This document shows, piece by piece, positions 6,908 through 13,676 of a DNA stretch of 13,676 nt. The notes beneath the pieces were generated by a model. It was not told the DNA's origin and searched no databases. It saw only the letters and a program-made list of their open reading frames with translations. Position 1 is the stretch's first letter; each line of letters begins with the position of its first letter. The stretch covers positions 1 to 13,676 of the forward strand of contig JAGRBY010000136.1 in assembly GCA_020433835.1 (NCBI GenBank), given 5' to 3'. The position numbers and the translations under genes are program-made. The DNA is from Anaerolineae bacterium. GTDB lineage: Bacteria; Chloroflexota; Anaerolineae; 4572-78; J111.

Positions 6908-7111
6908 TTACCCTAACCCTGCTTGCAAATCGGCCACGCGAGCCTCTAGCTCAGCTCGACGCAGTTCAGCCGCTTTACGTCCTTCATTTAAGATATCATC
7001 AGCCCAGGCTTTAGCCTGCAACTGCAAGTCAGCGCCGCTTCGGGGAGTAGTGAGCAGAACGGCTGACGCTCCCAGAATAAGCCCGGTTAAAAAGCCGGCT
7101 ACAAAACGCAT
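6908..7111 (-). CDS. Small YtxH-like membrane-anchored protein
   Basis: A 67-residue protein. Residues 2-22 form a glycine-rich membrane helix (FVAGFLTGLILGASAVLLTT). A Pro-Arg-Ser-Gly turn at 23-26 corresponds to the P-K/R-S-G motif of YtxH-domain (general stress/gas-vesicle-like) proteins. A charged amphipathic helix follows (about 30-64). The N-terminus is likely inserted in the membrane with the helix in the cytoplasm. The function of the family is poorly defined. The ATG has GGAGG ten bases upstream and a TATAAT promoter about 66 bases before it. It is convergent with the 409-residue gene and divergent from the MocA-like gene. Confidence 0.8.
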   Translation of the reverse strand: MRFVAGFLTGLILGASAVLLTTPRSGADLQLQAKAWADDILNEGRKAAELRRAELEARVADLQAGLG

Positions 7112-7176
7112 CTTACTTTAACCTCCGTAGTATGTAACAACAATTCATGAAACAGGCTTTATAAATTAGTGGTCCC

Positions 7177-7182
7177 ATTATA
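7177..7182 (-). promoter_or_regulatory. Extended -10 promoter of the YtxH-like gene
   Basis: On the minus strand TATAAT is preceded by TGG, a consensus extended -10. The -35 region is a poor T-rich match (TTTTTT at 17 bases), which extended -10 promoters tolerate. The predicted start is near 7170, with a leader of about 59 bases. Confidence 0.6.
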
Positions 7183-7225
7183 CCACGCTCCCTGTATAGA
7201 AAAAAGAGTATAACTACAGGCTTGA

Positions 7226-7861
7226 ATGAACCCATTGCTTTTATCACCGTCATCAACACAATCAACCGCTGCTGTTATTTTGGCAGCCGGGGGTTCATCG
7301 CGCTTTGGGTCGCCCAAACAGTTGGCCCTTTGGCACGGTAAAACGTTTATTGAACATATTGTCGATGTCGCTCTTGCCTCTGTGGCTCATCCCGTTATTG
7401 TTGTCTTAGGCGCAGAGCGAGAGCAGAGTCAAAAGCTGTTAAAAGACAAACCAGTCGAAATTGTTATGAATGATTGTTGGGATGAAGGACAAAGTACATC
7501 GTTACAAGCCGGTCTGGCGGCACTCTCTCCCGAAATTAGCAGCGCCTTGTTCCTCTTAGTCGATCTGCCGGCTGTCACGCCCGATATTATCGATGCCATT
7601 ATTGAGCGATACCGGCATACCCGTGCCCCGCTTGTGTGGCCTGAATTTGAAGGAAAACGTGGCAACCCTGTTCTTTTTGATCGTTCGCTTTTTGCCGAAC
7701 TCCACCAAATCAGCGGCGATACCGGCGGCAAGCCAGTGTTGATGGCCCACAAAGCTCAGGCCGAACGCGTAAACGTAACAAATCCCGGCATTATTCAGGA
7801 TTTTGACCATCCTGAACATCTACCCCCCTCCCATGACGAGACTTCATATCGCCAAAAATAA
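7226..7861 (+). CDS. MocA-like molybdenum cofactor nucleotidyltransferase
   Basis: A 211-residue NTP transferase of the MobA/MocA type. It has the nucleotide-binding loop LAAGGSSRFGSPKQ (19-32), Asp113 (VDLP) and Asp192/Asp194 (DFDHPE) as probable metal ligands, and RGNPVLF (145-151) with GDTGGKPVL (164-172). The last two are close to the MocA subgroup, which transfers CMP onto molybdopterin for enzymes of the xanthine dehydrogenase family. MobA (GMP) or another sugar-nucleotide relative cannot be excluded, and no molybdoenzyme gene is adjacent. The ATG has only a weak AGG upstream. A TATAAC at 7209-7214 would give a leader of only about five bases, so it may be nearly leaderless. The last 12 residues are polar and probably disordered. 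Confidence 0.85.
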   Translation: MNPLLLSPSSTQSTAAVILAAGGSSRFGSPKQLALWHGKTFIEHIVDVALASVAHPVIVVLGAEREQSQKLLKDKPVEIVMNDCWDEGQSTSLQAGLAALSPEISSALFLLVDLPAVTPDIIDAIIERYRHTRAPLVWPEFEGKRGNPVLFDRSLFAELHQISGDTGGKPVLMAHKAQAERVNVTNPGIIQDFDHPEHLPPSHDETSYRQK

Positions 7862-8197
7862 TTTCCAGACTTGATTATTTCGGTACCTTTTATATATACT
7901 AAATTATTGCGTTTTAGCTAAACTGTATGTAAGACACAGTTTTTTCGCGCTTTATTCGCACTTTAATTTTATATTAATGTAAAATTAAACAAACTTTAGT
8001 AGACTCCAACAATATTAATTGTGAGGTAGCTCACAATCCTGTTGGTAAATTACCTCTATAACAGGATAGAAGCCCCACTTTCCCCCGCAGCAAAGTCGCT
8101 CAAGCAATGTAGCACTGTGTAGAGTCACTATTTCCCAATTAAATACCGCCTGATCTTAATTCAATCCTATCTTGAACCTGTGCAGGGAGACGTGGAA
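7862..8197. other. AT-rich intergenic regulatory region
   Basis: No coding frame is supported in these 336 bases. The first 150 are strongly AT-rich, with TATATATA-like runs. The CRP-like site and promoter at 8018-8062 lie in the middle. A leader of about 129 bases then runs to the membrane-protein start. The leader has only a weak AATTAA/TTAATT dyad (8137-8161). I could not fit it to a known riboswitch. Confidence 0.6.
8018..8062 (+). promoter_or_regulatory. CRP-like operator and class-II-type promoter
   Basis: ATTGTGAG and CTCACAAT (8018-8037) form a perfect dyad containing TGTGA-N6-TCACA, the exact CRP half-site consensus and spacing. A -10 element TATAAC lies at 8057-8062, giving a start near 8069. 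The dyad centre (8027.5) is therefore at -41.5, the class-II activator position overlapping a poor -35. Flanking CCAACA (8006-8011) and TGTTGG (8040-8045) add an outer dyad. It probably controls the two-TM protein at 8198 through a Crp/Fnr-family regulator, which is not in the window. Confidence 0.6.
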
Positions 8198-8968
8198 ATG
8201 AACAAAGCTGCAATTCATTCGCACCCAGAAAATGTTGAGCATAACTGGGGCATCAAATCGTATATTTTAGGTGTTGTTCTGTTAATTGTCGTGCTTGAGC
8301 TTATCCTTGATTCCGCTCTAAAAACAGAGGCTAGCCGTTTGTTCTTAGCCGGAAGCGTTTTTATGCTGGCGATGTTCGCCTTACATAAAAATGTATTTGT
8401 TGCGAAACAAAAGAAACGCAATTGGAGTGAATTGGTTAGACGGACCAACCTGGAATGTCAAGTGGGAAATGCTTTTCTCAGTAATCCGGTCTATCTTGAA
8501 GGGTTTTACCAAGGGCGGGCGGTTGTTCTCAAAAACAATAGTGATAAAGGTATTTTTAGCTTACCCTCCACCCGCATTGAAATGATGCTTGAAAACCTCA
8601 GCAATACCTCTCTCCGGCTGCGCGGCCCCTACCCCAAAAATATTAAAGATGCCACGGATGGGATTCTAACGGATGTGTTTAGCGCAGCGAAACTTAAGCA
8701 AGTTGGCTACAACCAGCGTTTTTTCGTGGGTGCCAGTCATATACATCTCACCACAAAATTACTTTCCGTCGCAACTATTCAAAATAAACTCGAAAGCCTA
8801 AACGAGCCTGTCAAAATCATTTTAGAAAAAGGCAAAATTTATTTCGATCATCCTGGCTACGTCTACGATGCTGAATACCTATGCTTTTTGCTCGATCTGG
8901 TTAATGATATTGCCAATGCTGTCGAGCGCACAGCCAATACTCGTATTATGTTGTCGATGGCCGCCTGA
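8198..8968 (+). CDS. Uncharacterised two-TM membrane protein
   Basis: A 256-residue protein with no family I can name. Residues 1-21 are polar. Two hydrophobic segments follow at about 22-38 (YILGVVLLIVVLELIL) and 47-62 (RLFLAGSVFMLAMFAL), then a basic stretch (KQKKRNW) and a soluble domain of about 185 residues, which would be cytoplasmic by the positive-inside rule. The soluble domain mixes beta-strands and helices (for example GFYQGRAVVLKNN, IEMMLENLSN and a C-terminal helix around LDLVNDIANAVERTAN). ATG 8198 was chosen over GTG 8180 because GGGAG lies eight bases before it. A CRP-like promoter stands upstream. It is monocistronic and convergent with the reductase gene. Confidence 0.8.
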   Translation: MNKAAIHSHPENVEHNWGIKSYILGVVLLIVVLELILDSALKTEASRLFLAGSVFMLAMFALHKNVFVAKQKKRNWSELVRRTNLECQVGNAFLSNPVYLEGFYQGRAVVLKNNSDKGIFSLPSTRIEMMLENLSNTSLRLRGPYPKNIKDATDGILTDVFSAAKLKQVGYNQRFFVGASHIHLTTKLLSVATIQNKLESLNEPVKIILEKGKIYFDHPGYVYDAEYLCFLLDLVNDIANAVERTANTRIMLSMAA

Positions 8969-9024
8969 CGCAGCGCTATTAAAACAGCTCTCTTGACCTC
9001 ATAATTGAGAATAGTGTTTCTTGC

Positions 9025-10077
9025 CTATCGAGCTAAGGCCACTGCTTTGAGCAGGGTTTGCGGTTGATGCCGATATTGCGACCAATCCACTCGGCCTTCT
9101 GATACAGCCTTAAATGTTTCCGTCAGTGTCAAATTAACCGGTGTGGCGATGCCTAATTTCTGCCCCGCCGCCACAATCGCTCCATTCAGAACCATAATTT
9201 CTGTTGACGTGCGCCCCGCTTCGAGATCGATGTGCAGCGAGGGCATTTTACTACCCCGTCCACTGACCATAGCCGGCCGCAACATTGTGCGTTTCATCGC
9301 CAAAGGCAGCCAGTTGGCATTAAGCAGCCGAGCCAACCAATCGACCGCGTACCCCGGCAGTTTTACGGCGTTGATATCCATCGCTTTCATCACGGCTAAG
9401 CCTTCGCGTAGGGCTTCAATTTCCATATTAAAAAGATCAGTGTTGTCGATTATACGGGCCGGCGTTTCATCCAAAATAGCCGATGACGCATTATTGATAA
9501 TATTGAGCAGCAGTTTCGACCATTTCATTGCCTGCCAATCCTCATAAATAGGCGTAGTCAGCCCGACCTGTTCCAGCGCTGTAGCCAGGGTATCAACCGG
9601 CTGACCAACCCGAAGCGGTGCTAATCCTAATCCTCCTTTATCTTTGCTGACGGCGATTACCCCCAAATCTGGAACGCTAATGGGAATAGTCACGGTGCCG
9701 GCAATGACGCGCTCTGCGCCAAAGGCGTCGGCCAACAGCTTTTCATTCCCAATACCATTTTGCAGCGAGACAACATAACTGCGCTCAATTGAAAAAGGGG
9801 CAGCTGTAATCTGGTCGATAATTTCGGCGGTGCTGGGCGCTTTGACAGTCACCAAAATAAAATCGTAAGGGCTGCTTAGCTGATGTACATCGGTGGCGAT
9901 GTTTGGCGACACCGTTTGGTTTGGCTGGGTGGGATGCTGCAATACCAACCCTTCTGCCGCGATTTTGTTCATTAGCGCCGGTCGCCCCAGTAAAGTAACT
10001 TGATTTCCGGCAGCTGCCAGTCGTCCACCAACAAAACAGCCGATAGCGCCGGCTCCAACCACAAGAATTTTGAGCAT
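9025..10077 (-). CDS. Ketopantoate reductase family protein (ApbA/PanE)
   Basis: A 350-residue NADPH-dependent reductase. The Rossmann loop GAGAIG is at 8-13. Lys79 (VKA), Asn107 (LQNGIGNE) and Lys188 (KWSKLLLNIINN) match the catalytic Lys72, Asn98 and Lys176 of E. coli PanE. TSTEIMVLNG and a PVN segment mark the C-terminal helical domain. The family reduces 2-dehydropantoate to pantoate for CoA synthesis. The protein is about 45 residues longer than E. coli PanE, mainly from an extended loop before TSTEI, and no panB/panC lies nearby, so a different 2-keto substrate is possible. ATG 10077 was chosen (GGGA nine bases upstream) over TTG 10092. Its upstream region is very AT-rich and faces the divergent esterase unit. 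Confidence 0.88.
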   Translation of the reverse strand: MLKILVVGAGAIGCFVGGRLAAAGNQVTLLGRPALMNKIAAEGLVLQHPTQPNQTVSPNIATDVHQLSSPYDFILVTVKAPSTAEIIDQITAAPFSIERSYVVSLQNGIGNEKLLADAFGAERVIAGTVTIPISVPDLGVIAVSKDKGGLGLAPLRVGQPVDTLATALEQVGLTTPIYEDWQAMKWSKLLLNIINNASSAILDETPARIIDNTDLFNMEIEALREGLAVMKAMDINAVKLPGYAVDWLARLLNANWLPLAMKRTMLRPAMVSGRGSKMPSLHIDLEAGRTSTEIMVLNGAIVAAGQKLGIATPVNLTLTETFKAVSEGRVDWSQYRHQPQTLLKAVALAR

Positions 10078-10252
10078 AGTTTTGGTTCCCAACGTGATAT
10101 TTTAGGAAGAAAATTTTTTAAATAGTATGTCCTATTTTAATAAAATTTCACTAATTGCCCTAATCCTTGTTAGTGCTCTCGGCTGTTTTTATCATAGCCA
10201 TCGAGTTGTTTGAAGAATGCAGCAGGCAAAAAAGTGCGTGTTCGAGTAACTT

Positions 10253-10261
10253 TGGTATAAT
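10253..10261 (+). promoter_or_regulatory. Extended -10 promoter of the esterase unit
   Basis: TGG directly followed by TATAAT (10256-10261) forms a consensus extended -10. No good -35 is visible at 16-18 bases. The start would be near 10268, about 20 bases before the ATG, with AGGAGG about four bases before the start codon. Confidence 0.6.
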
Positions 10262-10288
10262 TCCCCCAACACCCATAAAGGAGGATCC

Positions 10289-11266
10289 ATGACACCCCCA
10301 ACCCACCCCTCTATGCCCTGCGGCGGTGGCCGGCTCGACCCACAAGCGGAACAATATCTCGACGCTTTAGCTCTACTGAATGGACCGCCGTTGCAGACAA
10401 AAACGCCGGAACAAGCCCGTATCGATCGCATTGCTTCCGGTAAAGCCAACGCCGGTGTGATCGAATCGGTCGCCCACATTGAGGATCGACACATCCCCGG
10501 CCCGGCAGGCGAACTACCGATCCGGATTTATACGCCGGCAGGCGCGGCTCCCTTTCCGGTGGTCGTCTTCTTTCACGGTGGCGGCTGGGTGACGGGCAAT
10601 GTTGAGACGCACGATCCGCTGTGTCGCTCGCTGGCGAAACGATCGGGCTGTATTTTCGTGTCGGTCGATTATCGATTAGCGCCTGAGTGTAAACACCCCG
10701 GCCCTGTTGAAGATGCCTATGCCGCCACCGTTTGGGTCGCCGAGAATGCCGCTAGCTTCGGTGGCGACGCCACGCGACTGGCTGTCAGCGGCGATAGTGC
10801 AGGTGGACAACTGGCCGCCGCCGCAGCAATGATGGCCCGCGACAAAAACGGGCCGGCCATCGCCCACCAACTGCTCATCTACCCGGTAACCAATACGGCG
10901 ACGCTGGTCACGGCATCGTACTTGAAATTTGCCGAGGGCCTCAATTTAACCCGTGACGGGATGCTCTGGTTTCGTAACCATTACATTGCCCACGAAGACG
11001 ATGCACGGCATCCTTACGCCTCACCGCTGCTGGCTAAGGATTTCAGCAATCTACCGCCGACTACCCTTATTACGGCCGAGTTTGATGTCCTCCACGACGA
11101 AGGCCGTGATTATGCCGAACGGCTGGCCGCCGCCGGTGTGCCGGTTACCTATCGCTGTTATGGTGGCTTGCTGCATGGCTTTGTAACCAATGCGGCTGTG
11201 ATGCATCGGGCGTACGATTGCTTCGATGACATCGCTCATATTTTGCAAGCTGTGTTCAAACGATAA
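10289..11266 (+). CDS. HSL-family (family IV) alpha/beta-hydrolase esterase
   Basis: A 325-residue carboxylic-ester hydrolase of the hormone-sensitive-lipase family. The oxyanion motif HGGGW is at 96-100, the nucleophile elbow GDSAGG at 168-173 with Ser170, the acid Asp266 in EFDVLHDEG, and the base His296 in LLHGF. The first 60 residues form the cap region. There is no signal peptide, so it is cytoplasmic; likely substrates are short-chain acyl esters. The length is typical. The start is ATG with a very strong AGGAGG. It is first of a two-gene unit with the MutS-like ATPase, nine bases downstream; no functional link between them is evident. The base composition of both looks more G+C-rich than the genes at 4800-9000. 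Confidence 0.93.
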   Translation: MTPPTHPSMPCGGGRLDPQAEQYLDALALLNGPPLQTKTPEQARIDRIASGKANAGVIESVAHIEDRHIPGPAGELPIRIYTPAGAAPFPVVVFFHGGGWVTGNVETHDPLCRSLAKRSGCIFVSVDYRLAPECKHPGPVEDAYAATVWVAENAASFGGDATRLAVSGDSAGGQLAAAAAMMARDKNGPAIAHQLLIYPVTNTATLVTASYLKFAEGLNLTRDGMLWFRNHYIAHEDDARHPYASPLLAKDFSNLPPTTLITAEFDVLHDEGRDYAERLAAAGVPVTYRCYGGLLHGFVTNAAVMHRAYDCFDDIAHILQAVFKR

Positions 11267-11275
11267 GAACGGTTG

Positions 11276-13123
11276 ATGACAAAAACAAACCGCTTACGTG
11301 TTTTCCAACAGCAAATTCAGCGACTCGAACGGCGTTTGGTGTTATTAACGGAAGTGAGCAACCGGCTGTCGTGGCTGCGGGCAATTGTCTTTTTTGCCGG
11401 CCTGCTGACGAGCGGCGCTGTCTTTTATTTCTACGGTCCTTGGCTCTTTGCGGTCAGTTTTATCATCGCGACGGTGCTATTTAGCATGGCGGTTTACGCC
11501 CACCAACGAATTGAGCAAGCAGTGACGCGCCATCGCGCCTGGCGTGATATCAAGCGCACCCACATCGCCCGTATGCAGCTTGACTGGCCTAATATCCCTC
11601 TTCTTTCGCAGCGCCAGCCTCGTTTCGAGCATCCCTTCGAAGCCGACCTCGATTTACTGGGTGAGCGCTCGGTTCACCAACTGCTCGATACCACGGTTTC
11701 GCTGGAGGGCAGCCAGCGCCTGCGAACCTGGTTAACCGATGCCGATCCCGAGTTGACGCAGATTATCCGGCGGCAGGAACTGGTCAAAGAACTGCTGCCG
11801 CGCCATCTGTTTCGCCATAAGGTGATTCTCAACGCGACGGCGGCCGCCAACACGGCCAAAATATGGAACGCTCAGCGGCTGCTCACCTGGCTAGACCAAC
11901 CGACGGATAACGCTTGGGGATTATGGATAATAGTCGCTGGAGGGCTGGTAATAGCCAACGCCGTTTTGTTTTGGCTCAATTATATCGACCTCATCCCGGC
12001 GATTTGGCAGATAACGCTGGTGCTGTACTTTGGCCTGCTGTTCTTCAAATCAAGCACTACCAAAGAACTCTTTCACGAGGCGCTCACTTTGCAGGACGCT
12101 CTCAAACAGCTTGATGCCGTCTTTCAGCAGATCGAGCGCTATTCCTACCGGCATACTCCCTACCTAAAAGCGCTGTGTGCTCCATTTTTGGACGACGAGA
12201 ATCAACCCTCGCGGCATATGAGCCAGATTAATCGCGTGGTTGTTCTGGCTGGGCTGCGCGAGAATCCATTCGTGTGGCTGCTGCTCAATTTGGTGTTTCC
12301 GTGGGACTTTTTTGTTGCGTACCGACTCGATCGCGTCAAAATGGGGCTGGCCCAGCCCGCCCCGCACTGGCTCGATGCCTGGTTCGAGCTGGATGCGCTT
12401 AGTGCGCTGGCTAACTTTGGCTACCTCAATCCAACCTATACCCTACCAGAAGTTGTTGAAATCGAGCAGGCTCAACCGTCCGATGCCGTTTTTCAGGTTG
12501 TTGGCCTGGGCCATCCGCTGCTGCCGGAAGCGGATCGGGTTTGCAATGCTTTCACCATCGATTCTTTGGGTGATATCGCCATCATCACCGGCTCGAATAT
12601 GTCGGGCAAAAGCACGTTTCTGCGGACAATTGGCGTTAACCTGGCCTTGGCGTATGCCGGTGGGCCGGTTTGTGCCGACCAGCTTCATACCGGCCTTTTC
12701 CGACTCTTTACCAGCATCAAAGTGAGCGATTCGGTCACGAGCGGTATTTCGTACTTTTACGCCGAGGTTAAACGGTTAAAAGCGCTGCTGGATAAATTAG
12801 AGCGCGACCACCCGCTGCCGCTGTTCTTTTTTATCGATGAAATTTTTCGGGGGACCAACAACCGTGAGCGTTTGATCGGCAGCCAATCGTATGTGCAGGC
12901 TTTGGCAGCTCGGCGCGGCGTGGGATTGATATCGACCCACGATTTAGAGTTGGTCAAGCTGGCCGATGAGGTGCCGGCCATCAGCAACTATCATTTTCGC
13001 GATGATGTAACCGACAGCCGGATGGTGTTTGATTACACGCTGCGGCCGGGGCCATGTCCCACCACAAATGCGCTCAAGCTGATGGCTCTAGAAGGATTGC
13101 CGGTGAGGGGGGACGACCAGTAG
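11276..13123 (+). CDS. Membrane-anchored MutS-like ATPase
   Basis: A 615-residue protein. The C-terminal third is a MutS-family ATPase, with Walker A TGSNMSGKST (438-447), Walker B FFFIDEIF (517-524, Asp521-Glu522) and the STHD loop (553-556, His555). The mismatch-recognition and connector domains of true MutS are absent. Instead there is a membrane pair at about 36-72 and another at about 215-260, inside the region equivalent to the MutS core/lever. Similar TM-bearing short MutS homologues are annotated in several phyla as MutS-like, without a proven repair role. It is unlikely to bind mismatches; a membrane-linked DNA or nucleotide-driven clamp function is possible. ATG 11276 was preferred to the overlapping TTG 11273. 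The Shine-Dalgarno is weak, so coupling to the esterase is likely. Confidence 0.88.
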   Translation: MTKTNRLRVFQQQIQRLERRLVLLTEVSNRLSWLRAIVFFAGLLTSGAVFYFYGPWLFAVSFIIATVLFSMAVYAHQRIEQAVTRHRAWRDIKRTHIARMQLDWPNIPLLSQRQPRFEHPFEADLDLLGERSVHQLLDTTVSLEGSQRLRTWLTDADPELTQIIRRQELVKELLPRHLFRHKVILNATAAANTAKIWNAQRLLTWLDQPTDNAWGLWIIVAGGLVIANAVLFWLNYIDLIPAIWQITLVLYFGLLFFKSSTTKELFHEALTLQDALKQLDAVFQQIERYSYRHTPYLKALCAPFLDDENQPSRHMSQINRVVVLAGLRENPFVWLLLNLVFPWDFFVAYRLDRVKMGLAQPAPHWLDAWFELDALSALANFGYLNPTYTLPEVVEIEQAQPSDAVFQVVGLGHPLLPEADRVCNAFTIDSLGDIAIITGSNMSGKSTFLRTIGVNLALAYAGGPVCADQLHTGLFRLFTSIKVSDSVTSGISYFYAEVKRLKALLDKLERDHPLPLFFFIDEIFRGTNNRERLIGSQSYVQALAARRGVGLISTHDLELVKLADEVPAISNYHFRDDVTDSRMVFDYTLRPGPCPTTNALKLMALEGLPVRGDDQ

Positions 13124-13137
13124 CGGTAAGATCATTA

Positions 13138-13185
13138 AGATGAAAAACGTAGGGCAAACTTAAGTTTGCCCTACGTTTTTCATCT
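13138..13185. terminator. 48-bp perfect palindrome, probable bidirectional terminator
   Basis: Two 24-base arms meet with no spacer at 13161/13162. The core reads GTAGGGCAAACTT and its complement. Each strand ends its stem with CGTTTTTCAT, so an oligo-U run follows the GC-rich part in either direction. It lies between the convergent MutS-like and threonyl-tRNA synthetase genes and so fits a shared terminator. The perfection and lack of a loop also suit a dispersed palindromic repeat. Confidence 0.7.
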
Positions 13186-13205
13186 GCTAATTGACGAGCG
13201 GAGCG

Positions 13206-13264
13206 TCCTCAAATGAGGAGCGGTTTTTGCCTCTGCTGTTCGCATCTGAGGATACTCACTCCTC
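13206..13264. repeat. Two small TCCTC/GAGGA hairpins downstream of thrS
   Basis: TCCTC-AAAT-GAGGA lies at 13206-13219 and GAGGA-N7-TCCTC at 13248-13264. The four five-base arms can also pair across the two units. A GCGGTTTTT follows the first on the plus strand. They could add to termination for either convergent gene; no other role is visible. Confidence 0.3.
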
Positions 13265-13286
13265 GACTTACTATGCATTTTTGACT

Positions 13287-13676
13287 TTACAAACCCTTCT
13301 TGGCCTCCACAACCTCACGAATTCGGTCGATGAGATCATATATATCCATCGAGCCTAACTCTTCCTCCGTTCGCAGTCGGACCGATACCGTTTCACTTTC
13401 TAGCTCGCGATCACCAACTATTAGCATATAGGGCGTTTTTTGTTTTTGCGCCTGCCGAATCTTCTTGGCAATTCGATCGCCGGAATCATCAACTCCGACG
13501 CGGAACCCGGCGTCCTTGAGCAGTTGGGCTGCCTGATGAGCGTAGGCATTATGGCGGTCGGCGATGGGCAGCAGAATGATTTGCTGCGGCGACAGCCACA
13601 CCGGAAACGCGCCGCCGTAATGCTCGATAAGGATGCCGAAGAAGCGCTCCATACTGCCGAATAAAGCCCGATGCAG
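13287..13676 (-). CDS. thrS: Threonyl-tRNA synthetase, C-terminal part (cut by window edge)
   Basis: The last 129 residues of ThrRS, open through the right edge. The fragment begins LHRALFGSMERFFGIL, whose His corresponds to the third zinc ligand (His511 in E. coli) at the end of the catalytic core. The class II anticodon-binding domain follows, with FPVWLSPQQ, KKIRQAQKQKTPYMLIVGDRE and TVSVRLR, and the end LGSMDIYDLIDRI is close to the E. coli tail. The enzyme charges tRNA-Thr. An internal ATG at 13652 is not the start. The upstream leader, where regulation such as a T-box would lie, is outside the window. Confidence 0.96.
   Translation of the reverse strand: MHRALFGSMERFFGILIEHYGGAFPVWLSPQQIILLPIADRHNAYAHQAAQLLKDAGFRVGVDDSGDRIAKKIRQAQKQKTPYMLIVGDRELESETVSVRLRTEEELGSMDIYDLIDRIREVVEAKKGL

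Noticed and set aside
8063..8197. Riboswitch (for example c-di-GMP type) in the long leader
   Set aside because: Tried to match the conserved core of GEMM-type elements and found none; only weak AT dyads are present.
10281..10291. GGAGGATCCATG resembling a cloning-vector junction
   Set aside because: The BamHI-like GGATCC is created by a normal Shine-Dalgarno next to the ATG, and both sides read as natural sequence.
10160..10494. Minus-strand reading frames overlapping the esterase start and its promoter
   Set aside because: They have no ribosome binding site or protein-like composition and lie opposite a clear esterase gene.

Overview
The window is gene-dense chromosomal DNA from a bacterium of medium G+C content. 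It carries no phage, insertion sequence, CRISPR array or tRNA that I can see. Spacious intergenic regions, several extended -10 promoters of the TGn-TATAAT type, a GH42 beta-galactosidase and a ferredoxin-fused corrinoid adenosyltransferase suggest a free-living heterotroph. My impression is a member of the Chloroflexota (Anaerolineae-like), but no marker gene here proves this.

Left part (1-4710), minus strand. Read in the direction of transcription: a GH42 beta-galactosidase with a Thermus-type zinc site; a spacer holding two related hairpins in inverted orientation (a REPIN/BIME-like unit); a fusion of a thioredoxin-fold [2Fe-2S] ferredoxin to cob(I)alamin adenosyltransferase (CobO/CobA); three bases later a stand-alone ferredoxin paralogous to the fusion's N-terminus; then an AraC-family regulator with its own extended -10 promoter. 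The fusion and the small ferredoxin form a clear two-gene unit. The AraC protein could control the galactosidase, but only proximity suggests it.

Middle part (4711-8968), mostly plus strand. A CPBP-family (CAAX-like) membrane protease runs divergently from the galactosidase. Next is a 409-residue protein of unknown function with a near-consensus promoter, then a convergent 67-residue YtxH-like membrane peptide that shares a 16-bp-stem terminator with it. A MocA-like molybdopterin nucleotidyltransferase follows. After it comes an AT-rich 336-base gap holding a perfect TGTGA-N6-TCACA palindrome centred 41.5 bases before a predicted transcription start. This class-II CRP-like layout drives an orphan two-TM membrane protein.

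Right part (9025-13676). A ketopantoate-reductase family gene (minus) lies back to back with a plus-strand unit of an HSL-family (family IV) esterase followed 9 bases later by a membrane-anchored MutS-like ATPase. A 48-bp perfect palindrome with oligo-T flanks, probably a bidirectional terminator, separates this from the 3' end of threonyl-tRNA synthetase (minus), which runs off the right edge.

No new multi-gene defence or mobile system is evident. The most noteworthy items are the ferredoxin-CobO fusion with its partner ferredoxin and A8 slippery run, the CRP-like promoter of the orphan membrane protein, the REPIN-like unit, and the two uncharacterised proteins.
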